This document shows positions 7,491 through 17,471 of a stretch of 64,000 nt of DNA, in pieces. The notes beneath the pieces were generated by a model. That model had not been told where the DNA came from. It worked only from the letters and a program-made list of their open reading frames with translations, and searched no databases. Both the position numbers and the translations under genes were made by a program. The stretch lies in assembly GCA_964654995.1 (NCBI GenBank), contig CAZZKF010000001.1, positions 108,986-172,985 of the forward strand. Direction: 5' to 3'. Source of the DNA: CAZZKF01 sp964654995. Its GTDB lineage: Bacteria > Pseudomonadota > Alphaproteobacteria > CAZZKF01. Each line of letters starts with the position of its first letter. Positions within the stretch are counted from its first letter, which is position 1.

Positions 7491-9098
7491 CTAGCGGGAC
7501 AAGCGGCGCAGGTCCTTGATGATTTCGCGCGCCGCATTATGCCCGGGGGCGCCGGTCACGCCGCCCCCGGGATGGGCGCCGGAGCCGCACAGGTACAGCC
7601 TTGGCAGCGGCATCCGATAATCGGCATGGCCGAGGATCGGGCGCGCCGCGAACAACTGGTCGAGGCTGAGCGCGCCATGAAAGATGTCGCCGCCGACCAG
7701 CCCGAAATCGCGTTCCAGATCCAGGGGGCTGAGCATCTGCACGCCGAGCACGCTGGCCCGGAAATTGGGCGCGTATTCGTTGACCGTATCGAGGATCAGC
7801 TCGGCGGCGACCTCGCGGTTGGCGTCCCACGAGGCGTTTTCCGGCAGCTCGGGCGCGAAATGCTGACAGAACAGGCTGGCGACATGGGCGCCCGCCGGCG
7901 CCAGGCTGTCATCGAGGGTTGACGGGATCAGCATCTCGATCACCGGACGGCGCGAAAAGCCTTCGCGCCGGGCGTCGCGATAGGCGTGATCGAGATATTC
8001 GAGATCGGGGCCGATGATGATGCCGGCGGTCAGGTAGTCGCCTGGGTCGCGTCCCTCGAGGCAGGTAAAGCGCGGCAGCTCGGAGAGCGCGACATTCATC
8101 CGGAAGGTGGCCGAGGCGCATTTCCAGCGCTCGATCCGGTGCCGGACATCGGCGTCGAGGAGACTCGCGTCCATCAGCTCGAGCAGCAGCAGGCGCGGAT
8201 TGACGTTTGATACGACGGCTCGGGCATGGATCACTTCGCCTGAATCCAGCACCACGCCGGCGGCACGCCTGTCCTCGACCAGGACCTCGCGCACACCGGT
8301 GCCGAGGGTGATCGAGGCACCGCGCGCCTCAGCGCAGCGGGCCATCGCCGCGGTCACTGCGCCCATGCCGCCCAGTGCATGCCCCCACACGCCTTTCTGG
8401 CCGTTGACCTCGCCGAAGGCGTGATGGAGCAGGACATAGGCTCCACCCGGGGCATAGGGACTGGCATAGGTGCCGACGATCGAATCGAAGGCCAGCGCGC
8501 CGATGATCCGCTCGTCCTCGAACCAGTGCCCGAGAAAGTCGGCGACGCTCTTGGTGAACAGGTCGACCATGAGCCGCTGGTCGTTGATGGAGAGACGGCG
8601 AAACCGGCTGCCCAGCTGAAACGCCTTCAGCCACTCGCCAAGGCCGCCGCCGACATTGGGCGGCGCTTGCAGCACCAGGTCACGCAGTACATCGGCGGCG
8701 CGTTCCAGGGCCTGGAAATAGTCAGGCGCCGCGCGCCCGTCTGAGACCGAGAACTTGGCGATTTCCGAGATCGAATCCGCCGCTCCACCGAGCGCCAGAA
8801 AGCGGCCGTCCGGCATCGGCCAGAGGTTGTTGATGCGGCGTGAGACGACCTTGAGGCCATATTGTTCGAGCGTCAGGTCGCGGATGATCCTGGGGTGCAA
8901 CAGGCTGACCGCATAAGCCGCCACCGAATTGCGGAACCCGGGGTGGAATTCCTCGGTGATCGCCGCCCCGCCGACCACCGCACGCCGCTCGATCAGGCGC
9001 ACCGACAGCCCGGCCGCTGCCAGATAGGCGGCACAGACCAGGCCGTTGTGCCCGGCGCCGATGATGACGACATCGCAGTCATAGGATTTCCGGGCCAT
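7491..9098 (-). CDS. PYROXD2/phytoene-dehydrogenase-like FAD oxidoreductase
   Basis: 535 residues. The N-terminus has the dinucleotide-binding GAGHNG at residues 14-19, followed by the family's second FAD contact (ERRAVVGGAAITEEF), and the C-terminus has the closing FAD motif LYLCGSGAHPGGGVTGAPGHNA. This is the NAD(P)/FAD-dependent group related to carotenoid desaturases and human PYROXD2. No carotenoid genes are near, so a pigment role is not supported; it may oxidise an amine or another small substrate, but that is a guess from the neighbourhood. It is divergent from the NSS transporter gene, with 177 bp between the starts. Confidence 0.88.
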   Translation of the reverse strand: MARKSYDCDVVIIGAGHNGLVCAAYLAAAGLSVRLIERRAVVGGAAITEEFHPGFRNSVAAYAVSLLHPRIIRDLTLEQYGLKVVSRRINNLWPMPDGRFLALGGAADSISEIAKFSVSDGRAAPDYFQALERAADVLRDLVLQAPPNVGGGLGEWLKAFQLGSRFRRLSINDQRLMVDLFTKSVADFLGHWFEDERIIGALAFDSIVGTYASPYAPGGAYVLLHHAFGEVNGQKGVWGHALGGMGAVTAAMARCAEARGASITLGTGVREVLVEDRRAAGVVLDSGEVIHARAVVSNVNPRLLLLELMDASLLDADVRHRIERWKCASATFRMNVALSELPRFTCLEGRDPGDYLTAGIIIGPDLEYLDHAYRDARREGFSRRPVIEMLIPSTLDDSLAPAGAHVASLFCQHFAPELPENASWDANREVAAELILDTVNEYAPNFRASVLGVQMLSPLDLERDFGLVGGDIFHGALSLDQLFAARPILGHADYRMPLPRLYLCGSGAHPGGGVTGAPGHNAAREIIKDLRRLSR

Positions 9099-9275
9099 GA
9101 TTGGTACTCGATCGCGGGGGCTGTGGCGGAACGTGCCCTAGCCTTACACCAAGCGGCAATCGCGGCCAAGAGCGAGACTTGCACTTGTCCTGACGGCGAT
9201 GATTTGGCAGTGTCGGTCGCGGCCCGAACGTGCAACCGATCATGCCGGGGGCCGCACCTTGGGGGAGGAGACGAC

Positions 9276-10649
9276 ATGCAGACGGCAGGGGTTCACGAGC
9301 ACTGGTCCTCGCGCATCGCGTTCATTCTGGCGGCGGTCGGCAGTGCCGTTGGCCTGGGCAATATCTGGCGCTTTCCCTACATCGCCGGGGAATCCGGCGG
9401 TGGCGCCTTTTTCCTGATCTACATTGCCTGCATCGTCATCGTCGGCGGCCCGATCCTGATAGCCGAACTGATGATCGGACGGCGCGGCCAGATGAGCCCG
9501 CCCAACAGCTATCACCAGGTTGCCCGGGCGCACGGAAAAAGCGGCTTGTGGAAAGGTGCCGGCATGCTTGGCGTGGTGGCGGCGATTCTTCTGCTCAGCT
9601 TCTACAGCGTCATCGGCGGCTGGGCGGTCGCCTATCTGTTCGGCACTGCCACCGGCGCCCTGGCGGGTGTCGATTCGGCGACGGCGGCGGGCAATTTCAA
9701 AGGTCTTTTGGGCGATCCCCTGCGTCTCGGCATCTGGCATCTGGTGTTCATGGGGGCCACCGTCTGGGTGGTTGCCCGCGGCGTCAAGGCGGGGCTGGAA
9801 AAGGCCGCCACCTGGCTGATGCCGTCGCTGTTCGTGTTCCTGCTGATCATCGTCGGCTATGCGGCGGTGGCCGGGGATTTCGCGCGCGGCATGGCGTTTC
9901 TGTTCTCGACCGATTTTTCCAAGATCACCGGCAAGGTCGTGCTGACCGCCATGGGCCAGGCCTTTTTCACCCTCAGCCTGGGCATGGGGACGATGATCAC
10001 CTATGGCGCCTACCTCTCGCGCGAGGTGTCGATCCCGAAGGCCAGCGGCATCATCGTGGTGGCCGATACGCTGGTCGCAACGCTGGCCGGCATTGCCATC
10101 TTCCCGATCGTTTTTGCCAGCGGGCTGGAGCCCGGCTCGGGTCCGGGCCTGGTGTTCATCACCCTGCCCATTGCCTTTGCCGGCATGCCGGCAGGCACGG
10201 TGATCGGCACCCTGTTCTTCGCGCTGCTGGTGTTTGCGGCGATCACCTCGTCGATTTCGATCCTCGAGCCGCTGGTCTCGTGGCTGGAGGAGCACAAGGG
10301 CTTCCGGCGCGCCAGGGTGGCGGTGACCGCCGGGATCCTGAGCTGGGCGGTCGGCCTGCTCTCCGTGTTCGGCTACAATATCCTGAGCGACGTTCACCCC
10401 CTGGCCTTCGTCTCGGCGCTGGCGGAGAAGGACATCCTCGATTCCTTCGATTACATCGTCTCCAACATCTTCCTGCCCGTAGGCGGCATGCTGGCGGCCC
10501 TGTTCGCCGGCTGGGTGATGTCGAAGGAAACGGTGCTCGACGAACTCGGCATCAAGGACGGGCCGTTCTTCCGCGCCTGGCGGTTTCTCGCCCGATACAT
10601 CGCCCCGGTGGCCGTGTTCGTGGTGCTGGTGAATTCGCTGAAAGGTTAA
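9276..10649 (+). CDS. sodium-dependent transporter, NSS (SNF) family
   Basis: 457 residues and about eleven or twelve membrane segments. The N-terminal signature GSAVGLGNIWRFPYIAGESG is the unwound helix 1 and sodium-site region of neurotransmitter:sodium symporters such as LeuT. Bacterial members import amino acids or related amines with sodium ions. The ATG at 9276 follows GGGGGAGGAG closely; longer in-frame starts would only add non-hydrophobic sequence. It converges on hutF with three bases between stops, so supply of histidine or a related compound is possible (inference only). Confidence 0.92.
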   Translation: MQTAGVHEHWSSRIAFILAAVGSAVGLGNIWRFPYIAGESGGGAFFLIYIACIVIVGGPILIAELMIGRRGQMSPPNSYHQVARAHGKSGLWKGAGMLGVVAAILLLSFYSVIGGWAVAYLFGTATGALAGVDSATAAGNFKGLLGDPLRLGIWHLVFMGATVWVVARGVKAGLEKAATWLMPSLFVFLLIIVGYAAVAGDFARGMAFLFSTDFSKITGKVVLTAMGQAFFTLSLGMGTMITYGAYLSREVSIPKASGIIVVADTLVATLAGIAIFPIVFASGLEPGSGPGLVFITLPIAFAGMPAGTVIGTLFFALLVFAAITSSISILEPLVSWLEEHKGFRRARVAVTAGILSWAVGLLSVFGYNILSDVHPLAFVSALAEKDILDSFDYIVSNIFLPVGGMLAALFAGWVMSKETVLDELGIKDGPFFRAWRFLARYIAPVAVFVVLVNSLKG

Positions 10650-10652
10650 CCG

Positions 10653-12044
10653 CTAGATTTCGTCCGCCAGCTCGCCGACCAGCCGCCTGAACGCGGCCAG
10701 CGTCTCGGCCTCCAGCGGGTGCTGTCCATCGCCTATGACCTGGCGCCCGCCCACGTAAACGTCGCGCACCGGGCTCTGAGTCGCGGCGAAGATCAGGGCG
10801 TCGAAGCGCGCCGCATCGGGTGCGGCGGCGAGTGCCGGATGGGCCTCATCGAGGATCACCAGATCGGCCCGTGCACCGGCGATCAGGGCGCCCATGTTGC
10901 GTGCCAGCGCCAGTGCCCCGCCCAGGGCGGCGCGATTGTACAGGGCGGCCCCCGGGCTGGCGCCGCCCGACAGCGGGATCGCCGGGCGCTGACCGCTGAA
11001 GATGCGCTGGCCGTACTCGAGCAGCCGCAATTCTTCGATGGCGCTGATGCAGACATTGCTGTCGGACCCGATGCCGATGCGCCCGCCGGCTTGCAAGTAG
11101 GTGGTCAGCGGAAACAGTCCGTCGCCCAGATTGGCCTCGGTGATCGGGCACAGGCCGGCAACCGCGCCCGACTGGGCCAGCCCGTCGCGCTCGTCGGCGG
11201 TGACATGGGTGGCATGGACGAGACACCAGCGGGCATCGATCTGCGCGTGGTCCAGCAGCCAGGCGACAGGCCGCGCCCCCAGCGCCGCGCGGGCCTCGTC
11301 CACCTCGCGGGGCTGCTCGGCGGCATGGATATGAATCGGTCCGTCTGGCGCCTCCCCGGTGTCGGCGCGGACGGTCTCCAGTGTCGCCAGAAGCTCCTCG
11401 GGCGTAACCGCCCGCAGGGAATGCGCGGCCAATCCGATGGTCACGTCCGGATCGGCGGCAAACCCGCATTGCAGATCGCCGGCGATTTCGAGAATCCGCT
11501 CCGGCCCGGCGGTAAAGCGGCGCTGTGCGGGATCAAGCTCGCCGCCCTCGAACCCGGCGCGGGTATAGAGCACCGGCAGATGCGTGATCGCCAGTCCGAC
11601 CTCACGCGCCGCCAGGATCACCCGGCGCGACAGCTCGGCGGGATCGACATAGGGCGTGCCGTCGGCCTCGTTGTGGAGGTAATGAAACTCGCCGACCGCC
11701 GTAAAGCCGGCCTTGAGCATCTCGATGAAGGCCTGGCGGGCGATGACCTCCAGCCCCTCGGGCGTGATTAGCCGGGCCAGCCTGTACATCACCTCGCGCC
11801 AGGTCCAGAAGCTGCCCGCCTGGCTGGTCGCGCGCTCGGCGAGCCCGGCCATGGCGCGCTGGAAGGCGTGACTGTGGACATTGGCAAGGCCGGGAATGAC
11901 CGGCCCCGCAAGGCGCGTGGTTCCCTTGGGCGAGGCGTCGATGCGGGTGCCGGAAATCGTGCCGCTCTCATCCACCTCGATGCGGACGTTGCGGCGCCAG
12001 CCCTCGGGCAGCCAGGCACGCTCGGCGAAATAGGATGTCGTCAT
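10653..12044 (-). CDS. hutF: formimidoylglutamate deiminase
   Basis: Converts N-formimidoyl-glutamate to N-formyl-glutamate and ammonia, the fourth step of the five-step histidine pathway. The 463-residue amidohydrolase shows the metal-binding HSHAFQR motif, HAAEQPREVDE, HATHVTADE and GSDSNVCISAIEELRLLEY, all typical of HutF. ATG 12044 is chosen over a GTG three codons upstream because of the GGAT spacing. It is divergent from hutI with 124 bp between them, so one control region may serve both. Together with hutG it shows that this organism releases formate rather than formamide. Confidence 0.94.
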   Translation of the reverse strand: MTTSYFAERAWLPEGWRRNVRIEVDESGTISGTRIDASPKGTTRLAGPVIPGLANVHSHAFQRAMAGLAERATSQAGSFWTWREVMYRLARLITPEGLEVIARQAFIEMLKAGFTAVGEFHYLHNEADGTPYVDPAELSRRVILAAREVGLAITHLPVLYTRAGFEGGELDPAQRRFTAGPERILEIAGDLQCGFAADPDVTIGLAAHSLRAVTPEELLATLETVRADTGEAPDGPIHIHAAEQPREVDEARAALGARPVAWLLDHAQIDARWCLVHATHVTADERDGLAQSGAVAGLCPITEANLGDGLFPLTTYLQAGGRIGIGSDSNVCISAIEELRLLEYGQRIFSGQRPAIPLSGGASPGAALYNRAALGGALALARNMGALIAGARADLVILDEAHPALAAAPDAARFDALIFAATQSPVRDVYVGGRQVIGDGQHPLEAETLAAFRRLVGELADEI

Positions 12045-12168
12045 GAGATCCACGTGGCTGCGGCGTCTTGCGGGGACGCGGAAAAGACCCGTAGTCTATA
12101 CGCGCGCCGGCGCCAAGTCTCAAGCCGGCGAGCGGGCAGGTGCGGACGGGCGGTCGAGGAGAGGGCAC

Positions 12169-13398
12169 ATGTGGGATCGGTTGTGGCTGAACGCGCGCAT
12201 TGCCACATGTGCCGGCGCGGCGCCCTTCGGGGCGATCGAGGGTGCGGCGGCGATCGGTGTTAAGGATGGGCGCATCGCCTGGCTCGGGCCGATGAGCAAG
12301 CTGCCCGGGCGGGCGGATGCGTTGGCCCGCGAAGTGCATGATGCCGGCGGGCGCTGGATCACGCCGGGGCTGATCGACTGCCATACCCATCTGGTCCATG
12401 CCGGCAATCGGGCGCGCGAATTCGCTTTGCGCCTCGAAGGGGCGAGCTACGAAGAGATCGCCCGCGCCGGCGGCGGCATTGCCGCCACGGTCGCGGCGAC
12501 GCGCGGAGCGGATGCAGACGCCCTTTACCGGGCGTCGCGCAGGCGGCTCGATGCGCTGCGCGCCGAAGGCGTGACCACCATCGAGATCAAATCCGGCTAT
12601 GGCCTCGAGACCGCGACGGAGGCGCGCATGCTCGACGTCGCAACCCGGCTCGGGGCGGATGCCGGCGTGCGCATCCAGCGCACCTTTCTCGGCGCCCACG
12701 CTATCCCGCCCGGCTTCGACGGCACTGCGGACGACTATATCGACCTGGTATGCGAGGAAATGCTGCCGGCAATGGCCGAGGCCGGTCTGGCGGAGGCGGT
12801 CGATGCCTTTTGCGAGACCATTGCCTTTTCACCAGACCAGGTGGCGCGGGTGTTCGAGGCGGCCCGATCGCACGGCCTTGCGGTCAAGCTGCACGCCGAT
12901 CAGCTCTCGGATTCGGGTGGCGCGGCGCTGGCGGCACGTTTCGGCGCCCTGTCCGCCGATCATCTCGAATATGCCAGCGAAGAAGGAATTGCGGCGATGG
13001 CGGCGGCGGGAACCGTTGCCGTGCTGTTGCCTGGCGCCTTCTACATGCTCGGCGAGACCCGCAAGCCGCCGGTGGACGCCATGCGCCGGCATGGTCTGGC
13101 GATCGCAGTGGCCACCGACTGCAACCCGGGCAGTGCGCCGGTGACCTCGCTGCTGCTGATGCTGAACATGGCTTGCGTGCTGTTCGGCCTGACGGCGGAA
13201 GAGGCGCTTGCGGGTGTTACCCGCCACGCCGCCCGGGCGCTGGGCCTGAGCGAGGTCTGCGGCACGCTCGAGGTCGGCAAGGCGGCCGATTTCGTCATAT
13301 GGGACATCGATGATCCGGTGGAGCTGTGCTACCGGCTCGGTTACAACCCCTGCGCCGGCATCGTCATCGCCGGTGCTCCCGTCGCTCAAGCTCGATAG
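12169..13398 (+). CDS. hutI: imidazolonepropionase
   Basis: Hydrolyses 4-imidazolone-5-propionate to N-formimidoyl-glutamate, third step of histidine degradation. The 409-residue cytosolic amidohydrolase shows DCHTHLVHAGNRAREF (metal-binding HxH plus substrate arginine), KLHADQLSDSGGAALAA and ATDCNPGSAPVTSLLLML. The ATG at 12169 follows GAGGAGAGGG. Its end overlaps the end of hutG by 13 bp in a convergent layout. It is the only hut gene on the plus strand. Confidence 0.96.
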   Translation: MWDRLWLNARIATCAGAAPFGAIEGAAAIGVKDGRIAWLGPMSKLPGRADALAREVHDAGGRWITPGLIDCHTHLVHAGNRAREFALRLEGASYEEIARAGGGIAATVAATRGADADALYRASRRRLDALRAEGVTTIEIKSGYGLETATEARMLDVATRLGADAGVRIQRTFLGAHAIPPGFDGTADDYIDLVCEEMLPAMAEAGLAEAVDAFCETIAFSPDQVARVFEAARSHGLAVKLHADQLSDSGGAALAARFGALSADHLEYASEEGIAAMAAAGTVAVLLPGAFYMLGETRKPPVDAMRRHGLAIAVATDCNPGSAPVTSLLLMLNMACVLFGLTAEEALAGVTRHAARALGLSEVCGTLEVGKAADFVIWDIDDPVELCYRLGYNPCAGIVIAGAPVAQAR

Positions 13399-14219
13399 CG
13401 GCTGCGGCCCCAGTCCAGCATCGCCTCCAGCACGTGGTTCAGTACCGGGCGCAGGGTGGCCGCCGCCGGCTCATCGAAGGTGTAGGGCGGCGCCTCGTTC
13501 ATATAGCTTTTCTGGGCCAGTTCCATCTGCACGGCGTGGACATGATCGCCCGGCGCACCGTAAGTGCGGGTGATGTAGCCGCCGGTAAAGCGGCCATTCA
13601 AGACCGCGCCCGCCTGCGGGGCCTCGCGGCAGATGGCGAGCAGCCGGCGGGCCAGATCGTCGGCGGCCGAAGCGCCACCGGCGGTGCCGATGTTGAACGC
13701 CGGCAGCTCACCGGCAAAAAACCGCGGTACCCGCGAGCGGATCGAATGGGCGTCGTACAGCAGGGCATAGCCGAAGCGCTTCTTGAGGGCCGCAAGCTCG
13801 GTTCGCAGGGCGCGGTGATAGGGTTGCCAGAACCGGCTCAAACGTGCCGCAATCTCGGTCGCATCCGGCGCGGTACCGTTCAGGTAGATCGGAGCGTGGT
13901 CGAAGGTGGTGAGCGGCACCAGCTCGGTATTGTCCGCCCCGGCATAGAGGTCGGCGCCCTCGGGATCGCGGTTGAGGTCGATGACATAGCGCGAGTACCG
14001 CGCGATCAGGACCCCGGCGCCCAGCCCGTGGGCGAAATCGTAAAGCCGGTCGACATGCCAGTCGGTATCTGGCAGCACCCGCGCGGCGTCTGAAAAACGG
14101 GCGGCGATGTCGTCAGGCACCAGGGTTCCGGCGTGCGGGATCGAGAGCAGCAGCGGGGTCGTTCCGGGGCGGAAGGTGAAGACGTCGTAATCGCCCGATG
14201 GTTGGGCCGGCGCGCTCAT
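13386..14219 (-). CDS. hutG: N-formylglutamate deformylase
   Basis: Hydrolyses N-formyl-glutamate to glutamate and formate, the last step of the HutF-HutG branch. The 277-residue product is of the N-formylglutamate amidohydrolase family, with the N-terminal LLLSIPHAGTLVPD motif, DTDWHVDRLYDF and LLYDAHSIRS. The start at 14219 shares one base with the hutH stop (TGATG), so the two are translationally coupled. The open frame extends far into hutH upstream, but that extension is antisense-like noise and not part of the gene. Confidence 0.94.
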   Translation of the reverse strand: MSAPAQPSGDYDVFTFRPGTTPLLLSIPHAGTLVPDDIAARFSDAARVLPDTDWHVDRLYDFAHGLGAGVLIARYSRYVIDLNRDPEGADLYAGADNTELVPLTTFDHAPIYLNGTAPDATEIAARLSRFWQPYHRALRTELAALKKRFGYALLYDAHSIRSRVPRFFAGELPAFNIGTAGGASAADDLARRLLAICREAPQAGAVLNGRFTGGYITRTYGAPGDHVHAVQMELAQKSYMNEAPPYTFDEPAAATLRPVLNHVLEAMLDWGRSRYRA

Positions 14220-15763
14220 CAGGCCGCATCCGCCGATGGTAAAAGATGGGGCACGAAGCGGCGGAACCAGCCGCTGCGCACCAGGTCGCGAATGGCGGCG
14301 ATATCGCCGGCGAAATAGCGGTCCTCGCCATACGTCGGCACGCGCGCGCGGATCTCCGCGTAGGCCTCGGTCAGCTGCGGTGATGTGGTGAGCGGCTTGT
14401 GAAAATCGAGCCCCTGGGCGGCGGCCAGCAGTTCGATGGCGACGATGGTGGCGACATTCTCCGCCATCTCGGACAGGCGGCGTGCGGCAAAGGTCGCCAT
14501 GCTGACGTGATCTTCCTGATTGGCCGAGGTCGGCAGACTGTCGACACTGGCCGGATGCGCCAGCGACTTGTTTTCGCTGGCCAGCGCGGCGGCTGTCACC
14601 TGGGCGACCATGAAGCCGGAATTGAGCCCGGCGTTCTCGACCAGGAAGGGCGGCAGGCCGCTCAGGGCGGCATCGGTCAACAGCGCGATACGCCGTTCCG
14701 ACAAGGCGCCGGTCTCGGCAATCGCCAGCGCCAGGGTATCGGCGGCCATGGCCACCGGCTCGGCATGGAAATTGCCGCCAGAGAGCACCTCGCCGGTGTC
14801 CGTCATCACCAGCGGATTGTCGGAGACCGCATTGACCTCGCGCGCGAACACCCGGGCGGCAAAGGCCATGGTATCCAGGCACGCGCCCATGACCTGCGGC
14901 TGGCAGCGCAGCGAGTAGGGGTCTTGCACGCGGTCGCAATCGACGTGCGAGCGCCGGATGTTCGAGCCCTCCAGCAGCGTGCGGTAGGTCTCGGCCAGCG
15001 CCTCGGTTCCGGGCTGGCGTTTCCAGGCGGCAATGCGCGGATCGAAGGGTGTGTCGCTGCCGCGCGCCGCATCGACCGACATCGCCCCGGCGACCACCGC
15101 GGCGGCAAAGGCGTCTTCGGCGGCGAACAGGGCGGTCAGCGCCAGCGCCGTGGAGACCTGGGTGCCATTGAGAATGGCCAGGCCCTCCTTGGGGCCCAGC
15201 ACAAAGGGCGCAAGCCCGGCCCTGGCGAGCCCTTCGGCCGCCGGCAGGCGTGTCCCGTCCAGCCGGACCTCGCCTTCGCCGATCAGCGCCGCGGCCAGAT
15301 GTGCCAGCGGCGCCAGATCGCCGGACGCCCCGACCGAGCCCTTGGCGGGAATGCAGGGGCGCACGCCATGTTCCAGAAGAGCGCAAAGCGCGTCGATCAG
15401 CTCCGGCCGGACGCCGGATGCGCCTTGCGCCAGACCGTTGATCTTGAGCGCCAGGATAAGGTCGACGATTTCGTCGTCCAAAAGCGGCCCGGTGCCGGCG
15501 CAGTGCGAGAGCACGAGGCGGCGCTGCAACTCACCCAGCGCATCATCGGCGATGCGGGTTTTGGCGAGCTTGCCGAAGCCGGTGTTGATGCCGTAGACCG
15601 GCGCGCCCTTGGCCACCACCCGGGCCACCGCCTCGGCGCCGCGCGCGACCTGCTCGCGCCAGTCGCCGGCGAGCGCCAACCGGGTGCCGTCGCGCACCAT
15701 GGCCCGGGCCGCGCCCAGCGTCATCTCGCCCGGGGTCAGGGTGATCTCGCCGGTGCCAGCCAT
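14219..15763 (-). CDS. hutH: histidine ammonia-lyase
   Basis: First step: L-histidine to urocanate and ammonia. 514 residues, the usual length. The Ala146-Ser147-Gly148 triad in GSVGASGDLAPLAH cyclises to the MIO cofactor, and YGINTGFGKLA near residue 57 supplies the catalytic tyrosine loop. It follows hutU by seven bases and overlaps hutG by one base, so hutU-hutH-hutG is one operon. Confidence 0.97.
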   Translation of the reverse strand: MAGTGEITLTPGEMTLGAARAMVRDGTRLALAGDWREQVARGAEAVARVVAKGAPVYGINTGFGKLAKTRIADDALGELQRRLVLSHCAGTGPLLDDEIVDLILALKINGLAQGASGVRPELIDALCALLEHGVRPCIPAKGSVGASGDLAPLAHLAAALIGEGEVRLDGTRLPAAEGLARAGLAPFVLGPKEGLAILNGTQVSTALALTALFAAEDAFAAAVVAGAMSVDAARGSDTPFDPRIAAWKRQPGTEALAETYRTLLEGSNIRRSHVDCDRVQDPYSLRCQPQVMGACLDTMAFAARVFAREVNAVSDNPLVMTDTGEVLSGGNFHAEPVAMAADTLALAIAETGALSERRIALLTDAALSGLPPFLVENAGLNSGFMVAQVTAAALASENKSLAHPASVDSLPTSANQEDHVSMATFAARRLSEMAENVATIVAIELLAAAQGLDFHKPLTTSPQLTEAYAEIRARVPTYGEDRYFAGDIAAIRDLVRSGWFRRFVPHLLPSADAA

Positions 15764-15770
15764 GGCCGTC

Positions 15771-17471
15771 TCAGACGTCGATCATCGGAAGCTTGAGACC
15801 GTGCTCGCGGGCACAGGCCACGGCCTCGTCATAGCCGGCATCGGCATGGCGCATGACCCCGGTGGCCGGATCGTTGGTGAGCACCCGTTCCAGCCGGCGG
15901 GCGGCTTCGGGCGTGCCGTCGGCGACGATCACCAGGCCGGCATGCTGGGAAAAGCCCATGCCGACGCCGCCACCGTGATGGAAGCTCACCCAGGTGGCGC
16001 CGCTTGCCGTGTTCAACAAGGCGTTGAGCACCGGCCAGTCGGAGACCGCATCGGAGCCGTCCTTCATGCTCTCGGTCTCGCGGTTGGGGCTGGCGACCGA
16101 GCCGGAATCGAGATGATCGCGGCCGATCACCACCGGCGCCTTGAGCTCGCCGCTGGCCACCATCTCGTTGAATGCCAGGCCGAGCCGCGCCCGCTCGCCC
16201 AGACCCACCCAGCAGATCCGCGCCGGCAGCCCCTGGAACCGGATGCGCTCACGCGCCATGTTCAGCCAGTTGTGCAGGTGCGGATTATCCAGGATCAGCT
16301 CCTTGACCTTGGCGTCGGTGCGGTAGATGTCGTCCGGATCGCCCGAAAGCGCCGCCCAGCGGAACGGGCCGATGCCGCGACAGAACATCGGCCGGATATA
16401 GGCGGGAACGAAGCCGGGGAAGTCGAAGGCGTCGGCAACCCCTGCCTCCAGCGCCATTTGCCGGATGTTGTTGCCGTAATCGAAGGTCGGAATGCCATCG
16501 CGGTGAAACGCCAGCATCGCCTGCACATGCACCGCCATCGACTCTTTCGCCGCCTTCTGCACACCCTCGGGATCGCTCTGCTGGCGCGTCTCCCATTCAT
16601 CGAGCGTCCAGCCGGCCGGCAGATAGCCGTTCAGGGGATCATGGGCCGCCGTCTGGTCGGTCACCGCATCGGGACGCACACCGCGCTTCACCAGTTCCGG
16701 CAGGACCTCGGCGGTATTGCCGAGCAGCCCGACCGACAACGGCTTGCCCTGGCGGATCGAGTCGTCGATCAGACGCAGGGCCTCGTCGAGATCATCGGTG
16801 CTGGTATCCAGATAGCCGGTGGCGAGGCGCTTTTCGATGCGCCCCGGGCGGCACTCGACGGCCAGCATCGAGGCCCCGGCCATGGTCGCCGCCAGTGGCT
16901 GCGCGCCGCCCATGCCGCCGAGACCGCCGGTGAGAATCCACTTGCCGGACAGATCGCCGCCGTAATGCTGGCGGCCCATCTCGGCAAAGGTCTCGTAGGT
17001 GCCCTGAACGATGCCCTGGCTGCCGATGTAGATCCACGACCCGGCGGTCATCTGGCCGTACATCATCAGCCCCTTGCGATCGAGTTCGTGGAAATGCTCC
17101 CAGGTCGCCCAGTGGGGCACGAGGTTGGAATTGGCGATCAGCACCCGCGGGGCATCCGCATGGGTGCGGAACACGCCGACCGGTTTGCCGGACTGCACCA
17201 GCAGCGTCTCGTCCGGCTCCAGCGTTTTGAGAGTCTCGATGATCTTGTCGAAGCACGCCCAGTTGCGGGCCGCCCGGCCGATGCCGCCGTAGACCACCAG
17301 GGCATCCGGGTTTTCGGCCACCTCGGGATCGAGGTTGTTCATCAACATCCGCAAGGGCGCTTCCGTGAGCCAGCTCCTGGCCGACAGCGCAGTGCCGCGC
17401 GGCGCCCGGATCACCCGTTTGTTGGCAGGCCCGGTATTGGAATCGGCAGGCGGGTGGGCTGTTTCGTTCAT
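15771..17471 (-). CDS. hutU: urocanate hydratase
   Basis: Second step: urocanate plus water to imidazolonepropionate, with tightly bound NAD+. 566 residues, full length. Motifs GGLGGMGGAQPLA (NAD site), RGIGPFRWAALSGDPDDIYRTD-type segment and SFHHGGGVGMGFSQHAG are as in known HutU. It is the first gene of the leftward hutU-H-G operon. The 296 bp before it, shared with the divergent amidohydrolase gene, must hold both promoters; I see no convincing operator there. Confidence 0.97.
   Translation of the reverse strand: MNETAHPPADSNTGPANKRVIRAPRGTALSARSWLTEAPLRMLMNNLDPEVAENPDALVVYGGIGRAARNWACFDKIIETLKTLEPDETLLVQSGKPVGVFRTHADAPRVLIANSNLVPHWATWEHFHELDRKGLMMYGQMTAGSWIYIGSQGIVQGTYETFAEMGRQHYGGDLSGKWILTGGLGGMGGAQPLAATMAGASMLAVECRPGRIEKRLATGYLDTSTDDLDEALRLIDDSIRQGKPLSVGLLGNTAEVLPELVKRGVRPDAVTDQTAAHDPLNGYLPAGWTLDEWETRQQSDPEGVQKAAKESMAVHVQAMLAFHRDGIPTFDYGNNIRQMALEAGVADAFDFPGFVPAYIRPMFCRGIGPFRWAALSGDPDDIYRTDAKVKELILDNPHLHNWLNMARERIRFQGLPARICWVGLGERARLGLAFNEMVASGELKAPVVIGRDHLDSGSVASPNRETESMKDGSDAVSDWPVLNALLNTASGATWVSFHHGGGVGMGFSQHAGLVIVADGTPEAARRLERVLTNDPATGVMRHADAGYDEAVACAREHGLKLPMIDV

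Noticed and set aside
13386..15386. A 666-codon frame that would fuse hutG with upstream sequence
   Set aside because: The upstream two fifths are a wrong-frame reading of hutH; the true hutG starts at 14219 with a one-base overlap to hutH.
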